Source of the DNA: Bog-756 sp963745955
GTDB taxonomy: Bacteria > Actinomycetota > Acidimicrobiia > Acidimicrobiales > RAAP-2
NCBI GenBank assembly: GCA_963745955.1
Contig: CAVUZI010000011.1
Coordinates: forward strand, 62,001-126,000
Reading direction: 5' to 3'
Length of the DNA stretch: 64,000 bases
Positions 19,296-27,818 of this stretch are shown here, piece after piece. Position 1 is the stretch's first letter, and each line of letters opens with the position of its first letter. The position numbers were made by a program, and so were the translations under genes. The notes under the pieces are model-generated. The model was not told where the DNA came from and did not search any database. It was given only the letters and a program-made list of their open reading frames with translations.

Positions 19296-20480
19296 ATGCC
19301 AGTCGAGATCATCGGGATGGTAGGCACGAGGGACGCCTCGGAGATCAAGGGGCCGCTGGTCGACGGACCCGTCGTCGACTGGATGGACGGCCCGGTCATC
19401 GACCCGGGGTACCTCATCGACATCGCCCGGGCCCACGATGTGGGCGGATTCGATCGGGTGCTGGTGGGCTACGGGGCCGTGGCCCCGGAGGGTTGGGCGG
19501 TGGCCGCCACCGTGCTGCACAGCACCGAGCACCTGAAGGTGTTGGTGGCCCACCGGCCCGGCATGGTGCAGCCGGCCATCCTGGCCCGCATGGCGGCCAC
19601 GCTGGACCACCTGACCGGGGGCGGGCGGATCGCCATCCACTTCATCACCGGTGGGGACGAGGCCGACCAGCACAGAGAGGGCGACTTCGTGCCCCACGAC
19701 GCGCGCTACGCCCGGACGGGCGAGGTCATGGCGCTGATTCGGCGCCTCTGGACCGAGGACGCGCCCTTCGACTTCGACGGTCAGTTCTTCCGGTACGAGG
19801 ATGCCTTCAGCTCGGTGAAGCCGGTGACGCCCGACGGGATCCCGCTGTACTTCGCCGGCGCATCACCTCCGGCCATCGAGGTCGGTGCGGCCCAGGCCGA
19901 CGTCTACGCCTTCTGGGGGGAGCCCCGCGCCGCGGTGGCCGCCCGGATGGAGTCCATCGGGCAGGTGGCGGCCAACTACGGGCGCACCCTTCGCTACAGC
20001 ATCTCCCTCCGCCCGATCATCGCCGACACCGAGGAGGAGGCCTGGGAGAAGGCCGAGTGGATCGCCACCACGACGGCCGAGCGGATCGCACTGGCCAAGG
20101 AGCGGATGGCCGGCCACAAGGACGACTACCGGGGGCTGGGCGGAGCGAAGAACGCGACGTTCTCGGTCGACCGGGACACCGGGGGCACCACGTCGGTGGG
20201 TCGCAAGCGACTGATCGAGATGTCGGCCGACCAGGACGTGCACGACGAGCGGCTATGGATGAAGGTGGCCAACCTCACCGGCGCGGCGGGCAACTCGACG
20301 GCCCTGGTCGGGACGCCCGAACAGGTGGCCGAGGCCATGCTGCGCTACTACGACCTCGGGATCTCCACCCTGTTGCTGAAGGGATTCGACCCGCTGGTCG
20401 ACGCTATCGACTTCGGCGAGCGGCTCCTGCCGCTGGTCAGGCAGGGAGCGGAGCTGCGCGACGCAGCTCTTGTCCCCTGA
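19296..20480 (+). CDS. SsuD-like FMNH2-dependent (LLM class) monooxygenase
   Basis: A 394-residue luciferase-like protein of the alkanesulfonate monooxygenase type. Typical segments are VLVAHRPGMVQPAILARMAATLD, GGRIAIHFITGGDEADQ, YARTGEVMALIRRLW, PLYFAGASPPAIEVGA and VGTPEQVAEAMLRYYDLGI. Such enzymes release sulfite from organosulfonates using reduced FMN. GGAGGAG lies nine bases before ATG 19296. It diverges from the ATP-grasp/MetA/sulfhydrylase operon, which fits sulfur supply to that operon. No ssuA/B/C transporter or flavin reductase is adjacent. Confidence 0.85.
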   Translation: MPVEIIGMVGTRDASEIKGPLVDGPVVDWMDGPVIDPGYLIDIARAHDVGGFDRVLVGYGAVAPEGWAVAATVLHSTEHLKVLVAHRPGMVQPAILARMAATLDHLTGGGRIAIHFITGGDEADQHREGDFVPHDARYARTGEVMALIRRLWTEDAPFDFDGQFFRYEDAFSSVKPVTPDGIPLYFAGASPPAIEVGAAQADVYAFWGEPRAAVAARMESIGQVAANYGRTLRYSISLRPIIADTEEEAWEKAEWIATTTAERIALAKERMAGHKDDYRGLGGAKNATFSVDRDTGGTTSVGRKRLIEMSADQDVHDERLWMKVANLTGAAGNSTALVGTPEQVAEAMLRYYDLGISTLLLKGFDPLVDAIDFGERLLPLVRQGAELRDAALVP

Positions 20481-20571
20481 TCCGACCGGGGTCGCCCCAC
20501 CCCGTGACCCCGCCGTCGCCGCCGCCGAACGGAGGCGAATTCTGAGCGGTAGGGTTCGGGGAGTGAGCGGC

Positions 20572-20964
20572 ATGGACGATTCGATGGACCTGGAGCTGGC
20601 TGCAGCATCGTTGCGGGCCGACGGCTCCGACGTTCGCATCCTGGTCAAGGCTCTCGCCGATCAGCTGGCCGAGGCGCTCGGATCGCGCCTCGAGGTGCAG
20701 CGCTCGGGGGGAAGGTTCAAGAAGTCCAATGACATCCGGTCCCTCCGGATCACCCTGGGCGACGACCAGTTCGACGCCGAGGTGGACGGGAGCACGCTCC
20801 GGTGCACCATCGGCCATTCCTCCGGCGGCATCCGCATCCGGAGCGAGAAGGTGAGCGCGGACGACTGGTTGGCCCGACTGCTGGTCGTGCTCAAAGCCGA
20901 AGCCGCGCACAGCCAGGCGGTCCGCCAGGCACTCGAGGGCATGGTCATAGGAGGCACGACATGA
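20572..20964 (+). CDS. Uncharacterised first gene of the YbjQ-repeat operon
   Basis: A 130-residue soluble protein of unknown family. It has an N-terminal helix (IRILVKALADQLAEAL), then a beta-rich middle with FKKSNDIRSLRITLGDDQFDAEV and RCTIGHSSGGIRI, and a C-terminal helical tail rich in Ala. No signal peptide or membrane segment is visible. GGGGAG lies nine bases before ATG 20572 (the GTG at 20563 is too close). Its TGA overlaps the ATG of the next gene (ATGA). The conserved-looking beta section suggests a folded binding domain; function not assigned. Confidence 0.7.
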   Translation: MDDSMDLELAAASLRADGSDVRILVKALADQLAEALGSRLEVQRSGGRFKKSNDIRSLRITLGDDQFDAEVDGSTLRCTIGHSSGGIRIRSEKVSADDWLARLLVVLKAEAAHSQAVRQALEGMVIGGTT

Positions 20965-21758
20965 CGGACGCACCGCAGGACCTTCCCAAGGAGGCCGGCC
21001 ACAGGCTCGAGGAGCTCGAGCACGGGCTGTTCACCTCGGACCTGTCGGTGAACGAGTTCCTGCTCATCAAGGAGGTGGGCTTCCACCCGCTCGGGTTCGT
21101 GATGGGATCCTCCATCTACCACACCGGTATCCAGACCCGGAAGTGGGGACAGAGCCAGGAGCTCACCAAGTTGACCGGCGCCATGTACGAGGCCAGGGAG
21201 CTGGCCATGAACCGGATGGAGGAGGAGGCCGCCGAGCTCGGGGCCGACGGCGTGGTCGGGGTGAGGCTGGACGTCAACTACTACGAGTGGGGCAAGGACG
21301 CCGCCGAATTCATCGCCGTGGGCACCGCGGTCAAGGCCGAGAGCGGCGTGTCCCACCTCAACAAGCTGGGGAAGCCGTTCACCTCCGACCTCTCGGGCCA
21401 GGATTTCTGGACCCTCATGCAGACCGGCTATATCCCCCAGGGCCTGGTCATGGGTACCTGCGTGTACCACATCGCCCACCGCGGGCTCGGCCAGACGTTG
21501 GGATCGGCCGGGCAGAACGTCGAGCTCCCCAACTTCACCCAGGCCCTGTACGAGGCACGCGAGCTGGCCATGACCCGGATGCAGGACGAGGCCACCCGGT
21601 TGGACGCCTCGGGTATCGTCGGAGTCCGGCTCGAGGAGAAGTCCCATCAGTGGGGCAGTCACACCATCGAATTCCTGTCGCTCGGGACGGCGGTGGGCAA
21701 GACCTCCGACTCGGTCACGCTCCCCACACCAACCACCATCATCTCGCTCGACAACTGA
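20961..21758 (+). CDS. Double YbjQ-like (heavy-metal-binding domain family) protein
   Basis: A 265-residue protein made of two repeats of ~120 residues. Each begins with FTSDLSvxEF/FTSDLSGQDF, continues as GFxPLGFVMGSSIYH / GYIPQGLVMGTCVYH, and carries the YbjQ-type helix ARELAMNRMEEEAAELGADGVV / ARELAMTRMQDEATRLDASGIV before a strand ending in GTAV. YbjQ-family domains form pentamers and are annotated as heavy-metal-binding, though their function is poorly known. Start ATG overlaps the previous stop (ATGA), and its own TGA overlaps the next ATG (TGATG). No membrane segment. Confidence 0.75.
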   Translation: MTDAPQDLPKEAGHRLEELEHGLFTSDLSVNEFLLIKEVGFHPLGFVMGSSIYHTGIQTRKWGQSQELTKLTGAMYEARELAMNRMEEEAAELGADGVVGVRLDVNYYEWGKDAAEFIAVGTAVKAESGVSHLNKLGKPFTSDLSGQDFWTLMQTGYIPQGLVMGTCVYHIAHRGLGQTLGSAGQNVELPNFTQALYEARELAMTRMQDEATRLDASGIVGVRLEEKSHQWGSHTIEFLSLGTAVGKTSDSVTLPTPTTIISLDN

Positions 21759-22657
21759 TGGCCGCCCAACCGGACGACCTCCCCGAAGCAGCCACCCGGC
21801 GCTTCGCCGAGGGCGCGTTCACCTCGGGCCTCACCGTGCCCGACTTTGCCGCATGCCTGCAGATGGGGCTGGAGCCGGTCGGCTTCGTGCAGGGATTCTG
21901 CGTCATGCAGTGGCAGTGGTACGGGATGGGCTCCCCCTACGGGACCTTCGGCGCTCCCTTCCAGGGGAGCGCCCGCGGCTACTCGGAGAGCTGGCAGTGC
22001 CCCCATGGGTTCGTCTCGGCCGAGCACCGGAGCTGGGGGCAGAACTACGAGCAATCGTGGATCGAGGACGCCTGGCAACAGGGATTCGGCTCGGCCTATG
22101 AGCGCATGATCGAAGAGGCGACCGCTGTCGGCGCCCACGGCGTCGTCGGTTTGGTGGATGCGTCAGAGCGGCTCGGCGACATCGGCGTGCTGGAGTTCCG
22201 CGTGCAGGGCACGGCGGTGAAGGTGGCGGGCGGTCAGCCGCCTGCCGACGGCCGCCCGTGGACGACCTACCTGGCCGGACAGCGCCTGGCCAAGTCGGTC
22301 GAGGCCGGTTACGCGCCGGTGTCCATCGCCGCCACGGTGGCTTCGGTACGCGTCTGGGCCTACTGCCTGACCGAGTACCTGACCGAGGGTTCCGGATCCA
22401 GCTGGGGGTTCCAGTCGGCCACCGGTGAGATCGAGCAGACTTCCAAGGCCCACATGGCCGTCCGCCGCATCGCCCGGCAACAGCTGCGGTCCCAGCTCGG
22501 CACCGACTCGCTCCACGGGGCCTCGATGGTCACCACCGAGCGCGAGCTCGGCCAGGGCGACGCCGAGCTCCAGTGCATCCTGCGGGGGAACCGGGTGCGC
22601 CGGTTCAAGAAATTCGACCCGATGCCGACCCCCCGACCCACGGTGCGCATGCTGTGA
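21758..22657 (+). CDS. Second YbjQ-like double-domain protein, diverged
   Basis: A 299-residue protein. Repeat one opens with FTSGLTVPDFAACLQMGLEPVG and keeps AYERMIEEATAVGAHGVVGL, but has an insert rich in Trp, Tyr, Gly and Ser around residues 50-100 (WQWYGMGSPYGTFG). Repeat two opens with TTYLAGQRLAKSVEAGYAPV and is more diverged, lacking the clear ARELA helix. The tail is basic (NRVRRFKKF). It is coupled to both neighbours by one- and four-base overlaps (TGATG, GTGA). Likely a partner subunit of the other two proteins; that is inference from operon structure and shared repeats. Confidence 0.7.
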   Translation: MAAQPDDLPEAATRRFAEGAFTSGLTVPDFAACLQMGLEPVGFVQGFCVMQWQWYGMGSPYGTFGAPFQGSARGYSESWQCPHGFVSAEHRSWGQNYEQSWIEDAWQQGFGSAYERMIEEATAVGAHGVVGLVDASERLGDIGVLEFRVQGTAVKVAGGQPPADGRPWTTYLAGQRLAKSVEAGYAPVSIAATVASVRVWAYCLTEYLTEGSGSSWGFQSATGEIEQTSKAHMAVRRIARQQLRSQLGTDSLHGASMVTTERELGQGDAELQCILRGNRVRRFKKFDPMPTPRPTVRML

Positions 22658-23532
22658 GCCCGGACGCGACCTTCGGAGCCGGGCCCGATCCGGTCGATCT
22701 CAAGAAGGAGATGCGCGACGCCGCCGAGTTCCTCAACCGGCCCGCGGCTGCCGACAGCGCCCCGTCGGCGACCCATCGGGGTGGGCGGACGTCGGATCTC
22801 TCGATCGACGAGGAGCTCTCCCTCCACTCGATCGGGTGGGAGCCGATCCAGCTGGTGTGCGGCGCCTCGCTCTACTCGGTTCCGCTCGGGGTGTGGAACT
22901 GGGGCCAGGGCGAGATCACCTGGGCCTCGGACGCCTACATGCGGGCCTTCGCCGCCGCCGGCGACCGCATCCACCAGGAGTGCACCAAGATGGGCGGGCG
23001 CGGCGTGGTCGGCGTCCACGTCGAGGCGGTTGTCCACCGCAACCATATCGACGTGACCCTGGTGGGGACGGCCGTCCGTCCGGTCGGCTCGAGCGGGGTG
23101 TCCGCCGATCCCGTCTTCCTCTCGGATCTCTCCGGTCGTGACTTCGCCCTCCTGCACACCTCGGGCTGGGCCCCGATGGGCCTGGCGGTGGGAGCCAGCT
23201 TCGTCTACGCCCCCCGCCGATCGGCCGGCGTGGCCATCAAGCAGAAGGGGCAGAATGTCGAGCTCACCAACTTCACCGAAGCCATGTACGCGGCCCGGGA
23301 GTCGGCCATGGAGCGGATGCAGCAGTCGGCGCTGGCCATGGACGGCACCGGTGTCGTCGAAGTGAAGGTCGAAGAGGGCCCGATGTACTTCGCCAGCCAC
23401 GCGGTGGGCTTCACCACCTACGGGACGGTCGTCCGGCCGGAGACAGAGCACAAGAAGCTGGCGCCGGTGATGATCCTCCCCCTCGACGACCCGCTCCCGG
23501 CCTTCGACGCCAGTTCCCTGCGCGGGGGCTGA
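22654..23532 (+). CDS. Third YbjQ-like double-domain protein
   Basis: A 292-residue protein starting with a GTG that overlaps the preceding TGA (GTGA). After a ~45-residue polar leader it has repeat one (TSDLSIDEELSLHSIGWEPI, then VVGVHVEAVVHRN) and repeat two (LSDLSGRDFALLHTSGWAPM, then AARESAMERMQQSALAMDGT and VVEVKVEEGP). The second repeat is close to the second repeat of the first double-domain protein, including QNVELTNFTEAMY against QNVELPNFTQALY, so the genes arose by duplication. Last gene of the operon; nothing terminator-like was seen in the short gap after it. Confidence 0.72.
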   Translation: MSPDATFGAGPDPVDLKKEMRDAAEFLNRPAAADSAPSATHRGGRTSDLSIDEELSLHSIGWEPIQLVCGASLYSVPLGVWNWGQGEITWASDAYMRAFAAAGDRIHQECTKMGGRGVVGVHVEAVVHRNHIDVTLVGTAVRPVGSSGVSADPVFLSDLSGRDFALLHTSGWAPMGLAVGASFVYAPRRSAGVAIKQKGQNVELTNFTEAMYAARESAMERMQQSALAMDGTGVVEVKVEEGPMYFASHAVGFTTYGTVVRPETEHKKLAPVMILPLDDPLPAFDASSLRGG

Positions 23533-23585
23533 GCCGGTCTCACGACCCTGCCGCCGGCTGCTTCTCCCTCCGGTTACTCGCTCCG

Positions 23586-23635
23586 GTCGTCACCCTGGTC
23601 GGCGGTCCACGTCGTCACCCTGGTCGGCGGTCCAC
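23586..23635. repeat. 25-bp perfect tandem duplication at the 3' end of the VOC gene
   Basis: Two abutting identical 25-base units (23586-23610 and 23611-23635, beginning gtcgtcaccctgg). As 25 is not a multiple of three, the duplication changes the C-terminal reading frame of the gene it overlaps. Confidence 0.92.
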
Positions 23636-24060
23636 TCGGCCAGCTCGACGGTCACATCCCCGGGCCCGACCAGGAACACGAGCCGCCGATCGTGGAAGGT
23701 CATGATCTCGTTGCGGGTGCGTACTCCCGCGGCCGAAAGCCTGGCCAGGGTGGCATCGAGGTCGTCCACGGCGAAGCACACGTGGTTGAACCCGAGCCGG
23801 GCCAGATCGGCTTCGTCGGAGACGGCGGTCAACGGTGGCCGGTGGAACCGGAGGAGCTGGACCTCTTGATGGGTGACCGCTCCCCGCAGGGTCAGGGTGA
23901 CATGGTCGGCTTCCCAGTCGGGGATGCCCATGTACTCGGACATCCGCGCACCGGACACGATGGTCGCTGCGGTCTCCTCGAATCCGAGCAGCCCGAAGAA
24001 GTGCTTGGCTCCCTCCAGATCGGCCACCGCGATGGTCACATGGTCGAATCCGTTGTGCAT
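23590..24060 (-). CDS. VOC family protein with altered C-terminus
   Basis: A 156-residue protein with two VOC modules: FDHVTIAVADLEGAKHFF and LGFNHVCFAVDDLDATLARL, ending in GDVTVELAEW. The two His residues and the terminal Glu are the expected metal ligands, as in glyoxalase or methylmalonyl-CoA epimerase relatives. ATG 24060 begins homology. A 25-base tandem duplication covers the 3' end. Without the second copy the frame would read ADQGDDRSE and stop at TAA; with it the protein ends DVDRRPG. The change lies outside the fold, so activity is probably kept. Confidence 0.82.
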   Translation of the reverse strand: MHNGFDHVTIAVADLEGAKHFFGLLGFEETAATIVSGARMSEYMGIPDWEADHVTLTLRGAVTHQEVQLLRFHRPPLTAVSDEADLARLGFNHVCFAVDDLDATLARLSAAGVRTRNEIMTFHDRRLVFLVGPGDVTVELAEWTADQGDDVDRRPG

Positions 24061-24151
24061 GCGTCTCCTGGGTCGTCGTGCGAGCGGCCCGCCCGGCACA
24101 CGGCGGCCGGGCACCTCGGCCGGGCACCGCGGCCGGACCGGATACCGGTGA

Positions 24152-25830
24152 CTACGTGACGGGCCGGGCCGGGCCGGGCCGCCTGCGCCGGAGGACCCAG
24201 CTGAGCCAGGCGATCCCGACGATCATCCCGAGGCCGAGGAGCACGATCCCGACCACTGCGGCTGCCGGGATGTCCGAAGCATTCGAGGTGACCGCGGGGG
24301 CACCGGTCGGGGCACCCGCGACCACCGCTTGGCCGGGCGGCGTCGCTCCCGTCGACGCCGCCGCGGGCGTGGCCGCCGACGCACCGGCGGGGGTGGTGGC
24401 AAAGGCGACGACCTGATCGGCGGACGGGGCCAGCAGGAGGCCGTCACCGATAGCGGGCGTCGAGAAGTGGTTGGCCGGCGCGCCGATCGACGCCTGCTGG
24501 CGGATGGCACCGTTGGTGGGGCTGAGGCCGTAGAGGGTGCCGTTCCGGCCGATGGTCCATACCAGGCCGGCGGCCACGATCGGCGGCCCACCCCCGGTCC
24601 CCGAGCTCCACAGGAGGTGGATGGAGGCCGGTGATGCCACCACCCGGACGGCGATGGTGCCGCTCAGGCAGGGGAGGTAGACGGTCGTGCCCAGCGCGGC
24701 GATGCCGCCGTCGATGTCGCTGCTGCAGAGCGACCCGAGCGACGCCCGCTGGCCGCCGATGCCGCCCAGGTGGGAACCCTCGAGCAGATAGGCGATGCGC
24801 GACTTGCCCGCGATCAGGACGTCGCCGTCGCTGAGCAGCGCCGGTGCGGTCGTCATGTCGAGATCCTGTTGGTTGTTGGCCGGCCACGAGGTGGGGGCGA
24901 AGTACTGCTCGAGCCGCAGCGACGAGGAGAGCTCGAGCACCCCGTCGCTGTCGTCGTAGGCATGGGTCTTCGAGTACACCGAGCCGTTTCCCGTCTCGAC
25001 CCAGACGTTGCCCTTGCTGTCCACCACCGGCGCCGCGCCGCCCATCCACACCGCACCCTGCGACTCGCCGGCCGCCGCGTCGACGGTGAAGGTGACCGGA
25101 ACGCCGCCGGCCACGGGTACCGACACCACCCGTCCCCGGTACGAGGCGCAGTCCCCGTCGTTGCCGCCGTACCCGAACATCACATGGCCGTGCGTCGAGT
25201 GTCAGGCCGGTGCGTTGCAGCAGGGCCGAAGGGTCGGCCCCGGCGGGGTCGACCCGCCGCGACATCTTGAGCTTGCCCGTGGTCGTGCTCAGCCCGACCA
25301 GCACGTGGGCCGACTTCCCGCCGATGAGCTCATCGGCGACCGCGTAGATCTCATCCCGTGGCGTGTCGATGACCGGTGTCCCGGTGATCCCCACCGTCGG
25401 GCCGATATCTCCGCACGGGAGCAGCGAGGCGGGCACCGGGGTGGCCACATGGGTCGACCAGACGACCTTGCCGGTGGCGGCGGACAAGGGAATAGACGGT
25501 GTCGTCCTCGGTGGCCACGTAGACCCGACCGTTCGACACCAGCGGCTCGCCGTACAGCTCGCCGTCGAGCGTGGGCGACGTCCAGGCCCGGGCGCTGGTC
25601 TTGACCTTGGTCACCGACAGGGCCAGCCCGGTTCCCTGGACGTTGCCGTGGTACACCGTCCACGCGACGGGAGCCGAAGCCGAGGTGGTGGTGGCCCCGC
25701 CCGGGGTCGCGAACCACATCGTCGTGGCGATGATCGAGATCGCCGCCACGGTCGCCAATCGGATGCGTCGGGGCCCTGAGCGCCGACCGGGCGTCTCGCC
25801 CGTGACGCCGGTGGGGAGCGATGCCTTCAC
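24152..25830 (-). CDS. Secreted, membrane-anchored PQQ/WD40-like beta-propeller protein (two frame breaks)
   Basis: About 555 residues. An N-terminal hydrophobic segment (LATVAAISIIATTMWFA) acts as signal. Beta-propeller blades follow, with repeated strand wording such as GELYGEPLVSNGRVYVATEDDTVYSL, AAPVVDSKGNVWVETGNGSVY and GLVWTIGRNGTLYGLSPTNG. A Pro/Ala/Thr-rich stalk and one C-terminal helix (AAVVGIVLLGLGMIVGIAW) with a basic RRRRPG tail end the protein. So it is an extracytoplasmic, wall-facing protein anchored at its C-terminus. Single extra bases near 25485 and 25190 break the frame. Ligand or partner unknown. Confidence 0.75.
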
Positions 25831-25929
25831 CTTGGAAAGGCTACTGGCACTCGCCTCCGTGTGGAGTTCGGGCGTCGGGGCCGGCCGCCGGGGTCGGGCG
25901 CCGGGATCGGCCGTCGGGGCCGCCTCCGA

Positions 25930-26546
25930 CTAGGAGACCGCCGGACCCTGCTGCCGGACCGACTCGACGGCTTCCATGGCCTCCCGCAGGTCGCGCAACC
26001 ATTCGTCCGCATTCGATCCCACCAGCTTCACGCACCAGGCCAAGGCGTCGGACCGGCTGCGGGCCACGCCGCTGTCGACCAGGGTGTCGAGGACCAGCCG
26101 CTCCGGCTGGCGGAGCCGGGTCATCACCGGCACCGAGAGGTTGGTGAAGACGAGGGACGTGTCCCCGGCTTCCGCTCCCCATGCGATGCTCCTCCCGAAG
26201 AGGTGCTGCGCCTCCCGGTCGATGGTCATGCGCTCGTCGCGGGTCTCCTCACGGAAGCGGGTGATCCGTCCCGCCTCGGCGGCCGCCATGCTCACCTCGT
26301 CGTCCCCCGGAACCTCCGGTGCGGGCACCCTGCCCGACGACCAGGATCTCGTCACGGTCGACGGTGACCGACGGGGCACCCTCGAACCAGTCCTCAGGCA
26401 GCCGTCCGGTCAGCCAGCCGCGGAGACCTTCGGTCGGCGGCTTCTCGTCGACGGCGCCGCCGCGGTGGCGGCCAGGACGACCGCGCCCACCGCGAGGGCG
26501 CTCATCCCGTCCCGGACCCTGGTCCCGTGCTCTCCCGCTGTCCCAT
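25930..26546 (-). CDS. Hypothetical protein with a ribbon-helix-helix-like C-terminus (two frame breaks)
   Basis: Rebuilt from two frames, the protein of ~200 residues reads GLRGWLTGRLPEDWFEGAPSVTVDRDEILVVG, then RVPAPEVPGDDEV, EAGRITRFREETRDERM, and a C-terminal segment LSVPVMTRLRQPERLVLDTLVDSGVARSRSDALAWCV. That last part looks like a strand plus two helices of the RHH fold, which binds DNA. Extra bases near 26328 and about 26510 break the frame. ATG 26546 has GGAGGAG seven bases upstream. A promoter with repeated TATGTAATC sits before it, so autoregulation is a reasonable guess. Confidence 0.55.
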
Positions 26547-26571
26547 CCGGCATCTCCTCCGCGTCTCATTT

Positions 26572-26612
26572 GATTACATAGTTACATTACTCCTCAGATT
26601 ACATAATTTCAA
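26572..26612 (-). promoter_or_regulatory. Strong promoter overlapped by repeated TATGTAATC operator
   Basis: On the minus strand: TTGAAA (26607-26612), exactly 17 bases, then TAATGT (26584-26589). TATGTAATC occurs twice, in the spacer (26597-26605) and just past the -10 (26572-26580), with a related TAATGTAAC over the -10 itself. The block is strikingly AT-rich for this genome. Confidence 0.65.
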
Positions 26613-26687
26613 CAGCAGATGGCGGAGCCTCCGGGCCACGCCCGGGGTACCTCGCCGTAGGGCCGGGCCCGGTCTCCGGATCCGGCC

Positions 26688-27818
26688 TCAGGGATCGAGC
26701 GCCGAGGCCAGCACGGCTCCGACCTGCTCGAGTTCCAGGAGGAACCCGTCGTGGCCGGAGAGCGACCCGATGACCGTGAGCGGCCGGTCCCCCGGGAGCA
26801 GCCGGACCAGCTCCTGCTGGAGCCGCAGGGGGTAGAGCCGGTCGCTGTCGATGCCGGCCACGGTGACCTCGGCGGTGACGCCGGCCAGCGCCCGGCCCAC
26901 ACCGCCACGTCCCCGGCCCACGTCGTGGTGGTTCATGGCCTCGCTGAGGATGATGTACGAGTTCGGGTCGAACCGGCGGACCAGCTTGTCCCCGTGGTGC
27001 TGCAGGTAGGACTCGACCGCGTAGCGGCCCCCCTTGAGCGGGTCCTCGGGGGCCTGGGCACTCCGGCCGAAGCGGCTCTCGAGCTCCAGCTCCGTCCGGT
27101 AGCCGACCTGGCCGATCCCACGGGCGATGGCCAGACCTTCCACCGGGCCGGTCGCCGAACCGTAGTAGTCGCCCCCGGCGAAGGCGGGGTCCGCTCGGAT
27201 GGCCCGGACCTGCAGCGAGCACAGGGCGATCTGCTCGGCGGTGGCCGCCGCGCCGACGGCCAGGACGGCGGCCCGGGCGACCCGGTCGGGATAGCCCACG
27301 CACCACTCGAGGACCCGCATCCCGCCCATCGACCCCCCGACCACACCGGCCCACCGTGCGATGCCCAAGCGGTCGGCCAGCGCAGCCTCGGCCGCCACCT
27401 GGTCGCGGATGGTCAACACCGGGAACCGTCGAGCCGTAGGGCGCACCGTCGGGCGCGGGCGACGCCGGCCCCGTGGTGCCCCGGCACCCACCGAGGACAT
27501 TGGGGCAGACGACGAAGTAGCGGTCGGTGTCGATGGGGGCACCGGGCCCGATCAGGCCGTCCCACCAACCGGCCGTCGGGTGGTCGGGCCCGGCCGGGCC
27601 GGTGGCATGGGAGTCTCCGGTGATGGCGTGGAGCACCAGCACGCCGTTGCCCCGCGACGGGTCGAGCTCGCCCCACGTCTCGTAGGCCACGGTGACCTCG
27701 GGCAGCGAGCTCCCGGCCTCGAGGGGCATCCCCGTCCCGTCGGTGTCGAAACCACCGCGAACCGGCGACCCGCGGGATCGTCGGCGGGGGATGTGCCGGC
27801 GGGCGGGACCGGTGTCAC
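26688..27818 (-). CDS. metX: Homoserine O-acetyltransferase (two frame breaks)
   Basis: An alpha/beta-hydrolase acyltransferase of ~375 residues making O-acetylhomoserine from acetyl-CoA. Markers are PLEAGSSLPEVTVAYETWG, VVCPNVLGG, the nucleophile elbow GGSMGGMRVLEW, the acid in GIDSDRLYPL and the His in GSLSGHDGFLLE. The GTG start at 27818 overlaps the metY stop (GTGA). A missing base near 27757 (a TTT run that should be TTTT) and an extra base near 27429 break the frame. With metY just upstream in the same transcript it supplies methionine synthesis by direct sulfhydrylation. Confidence 0.88.
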
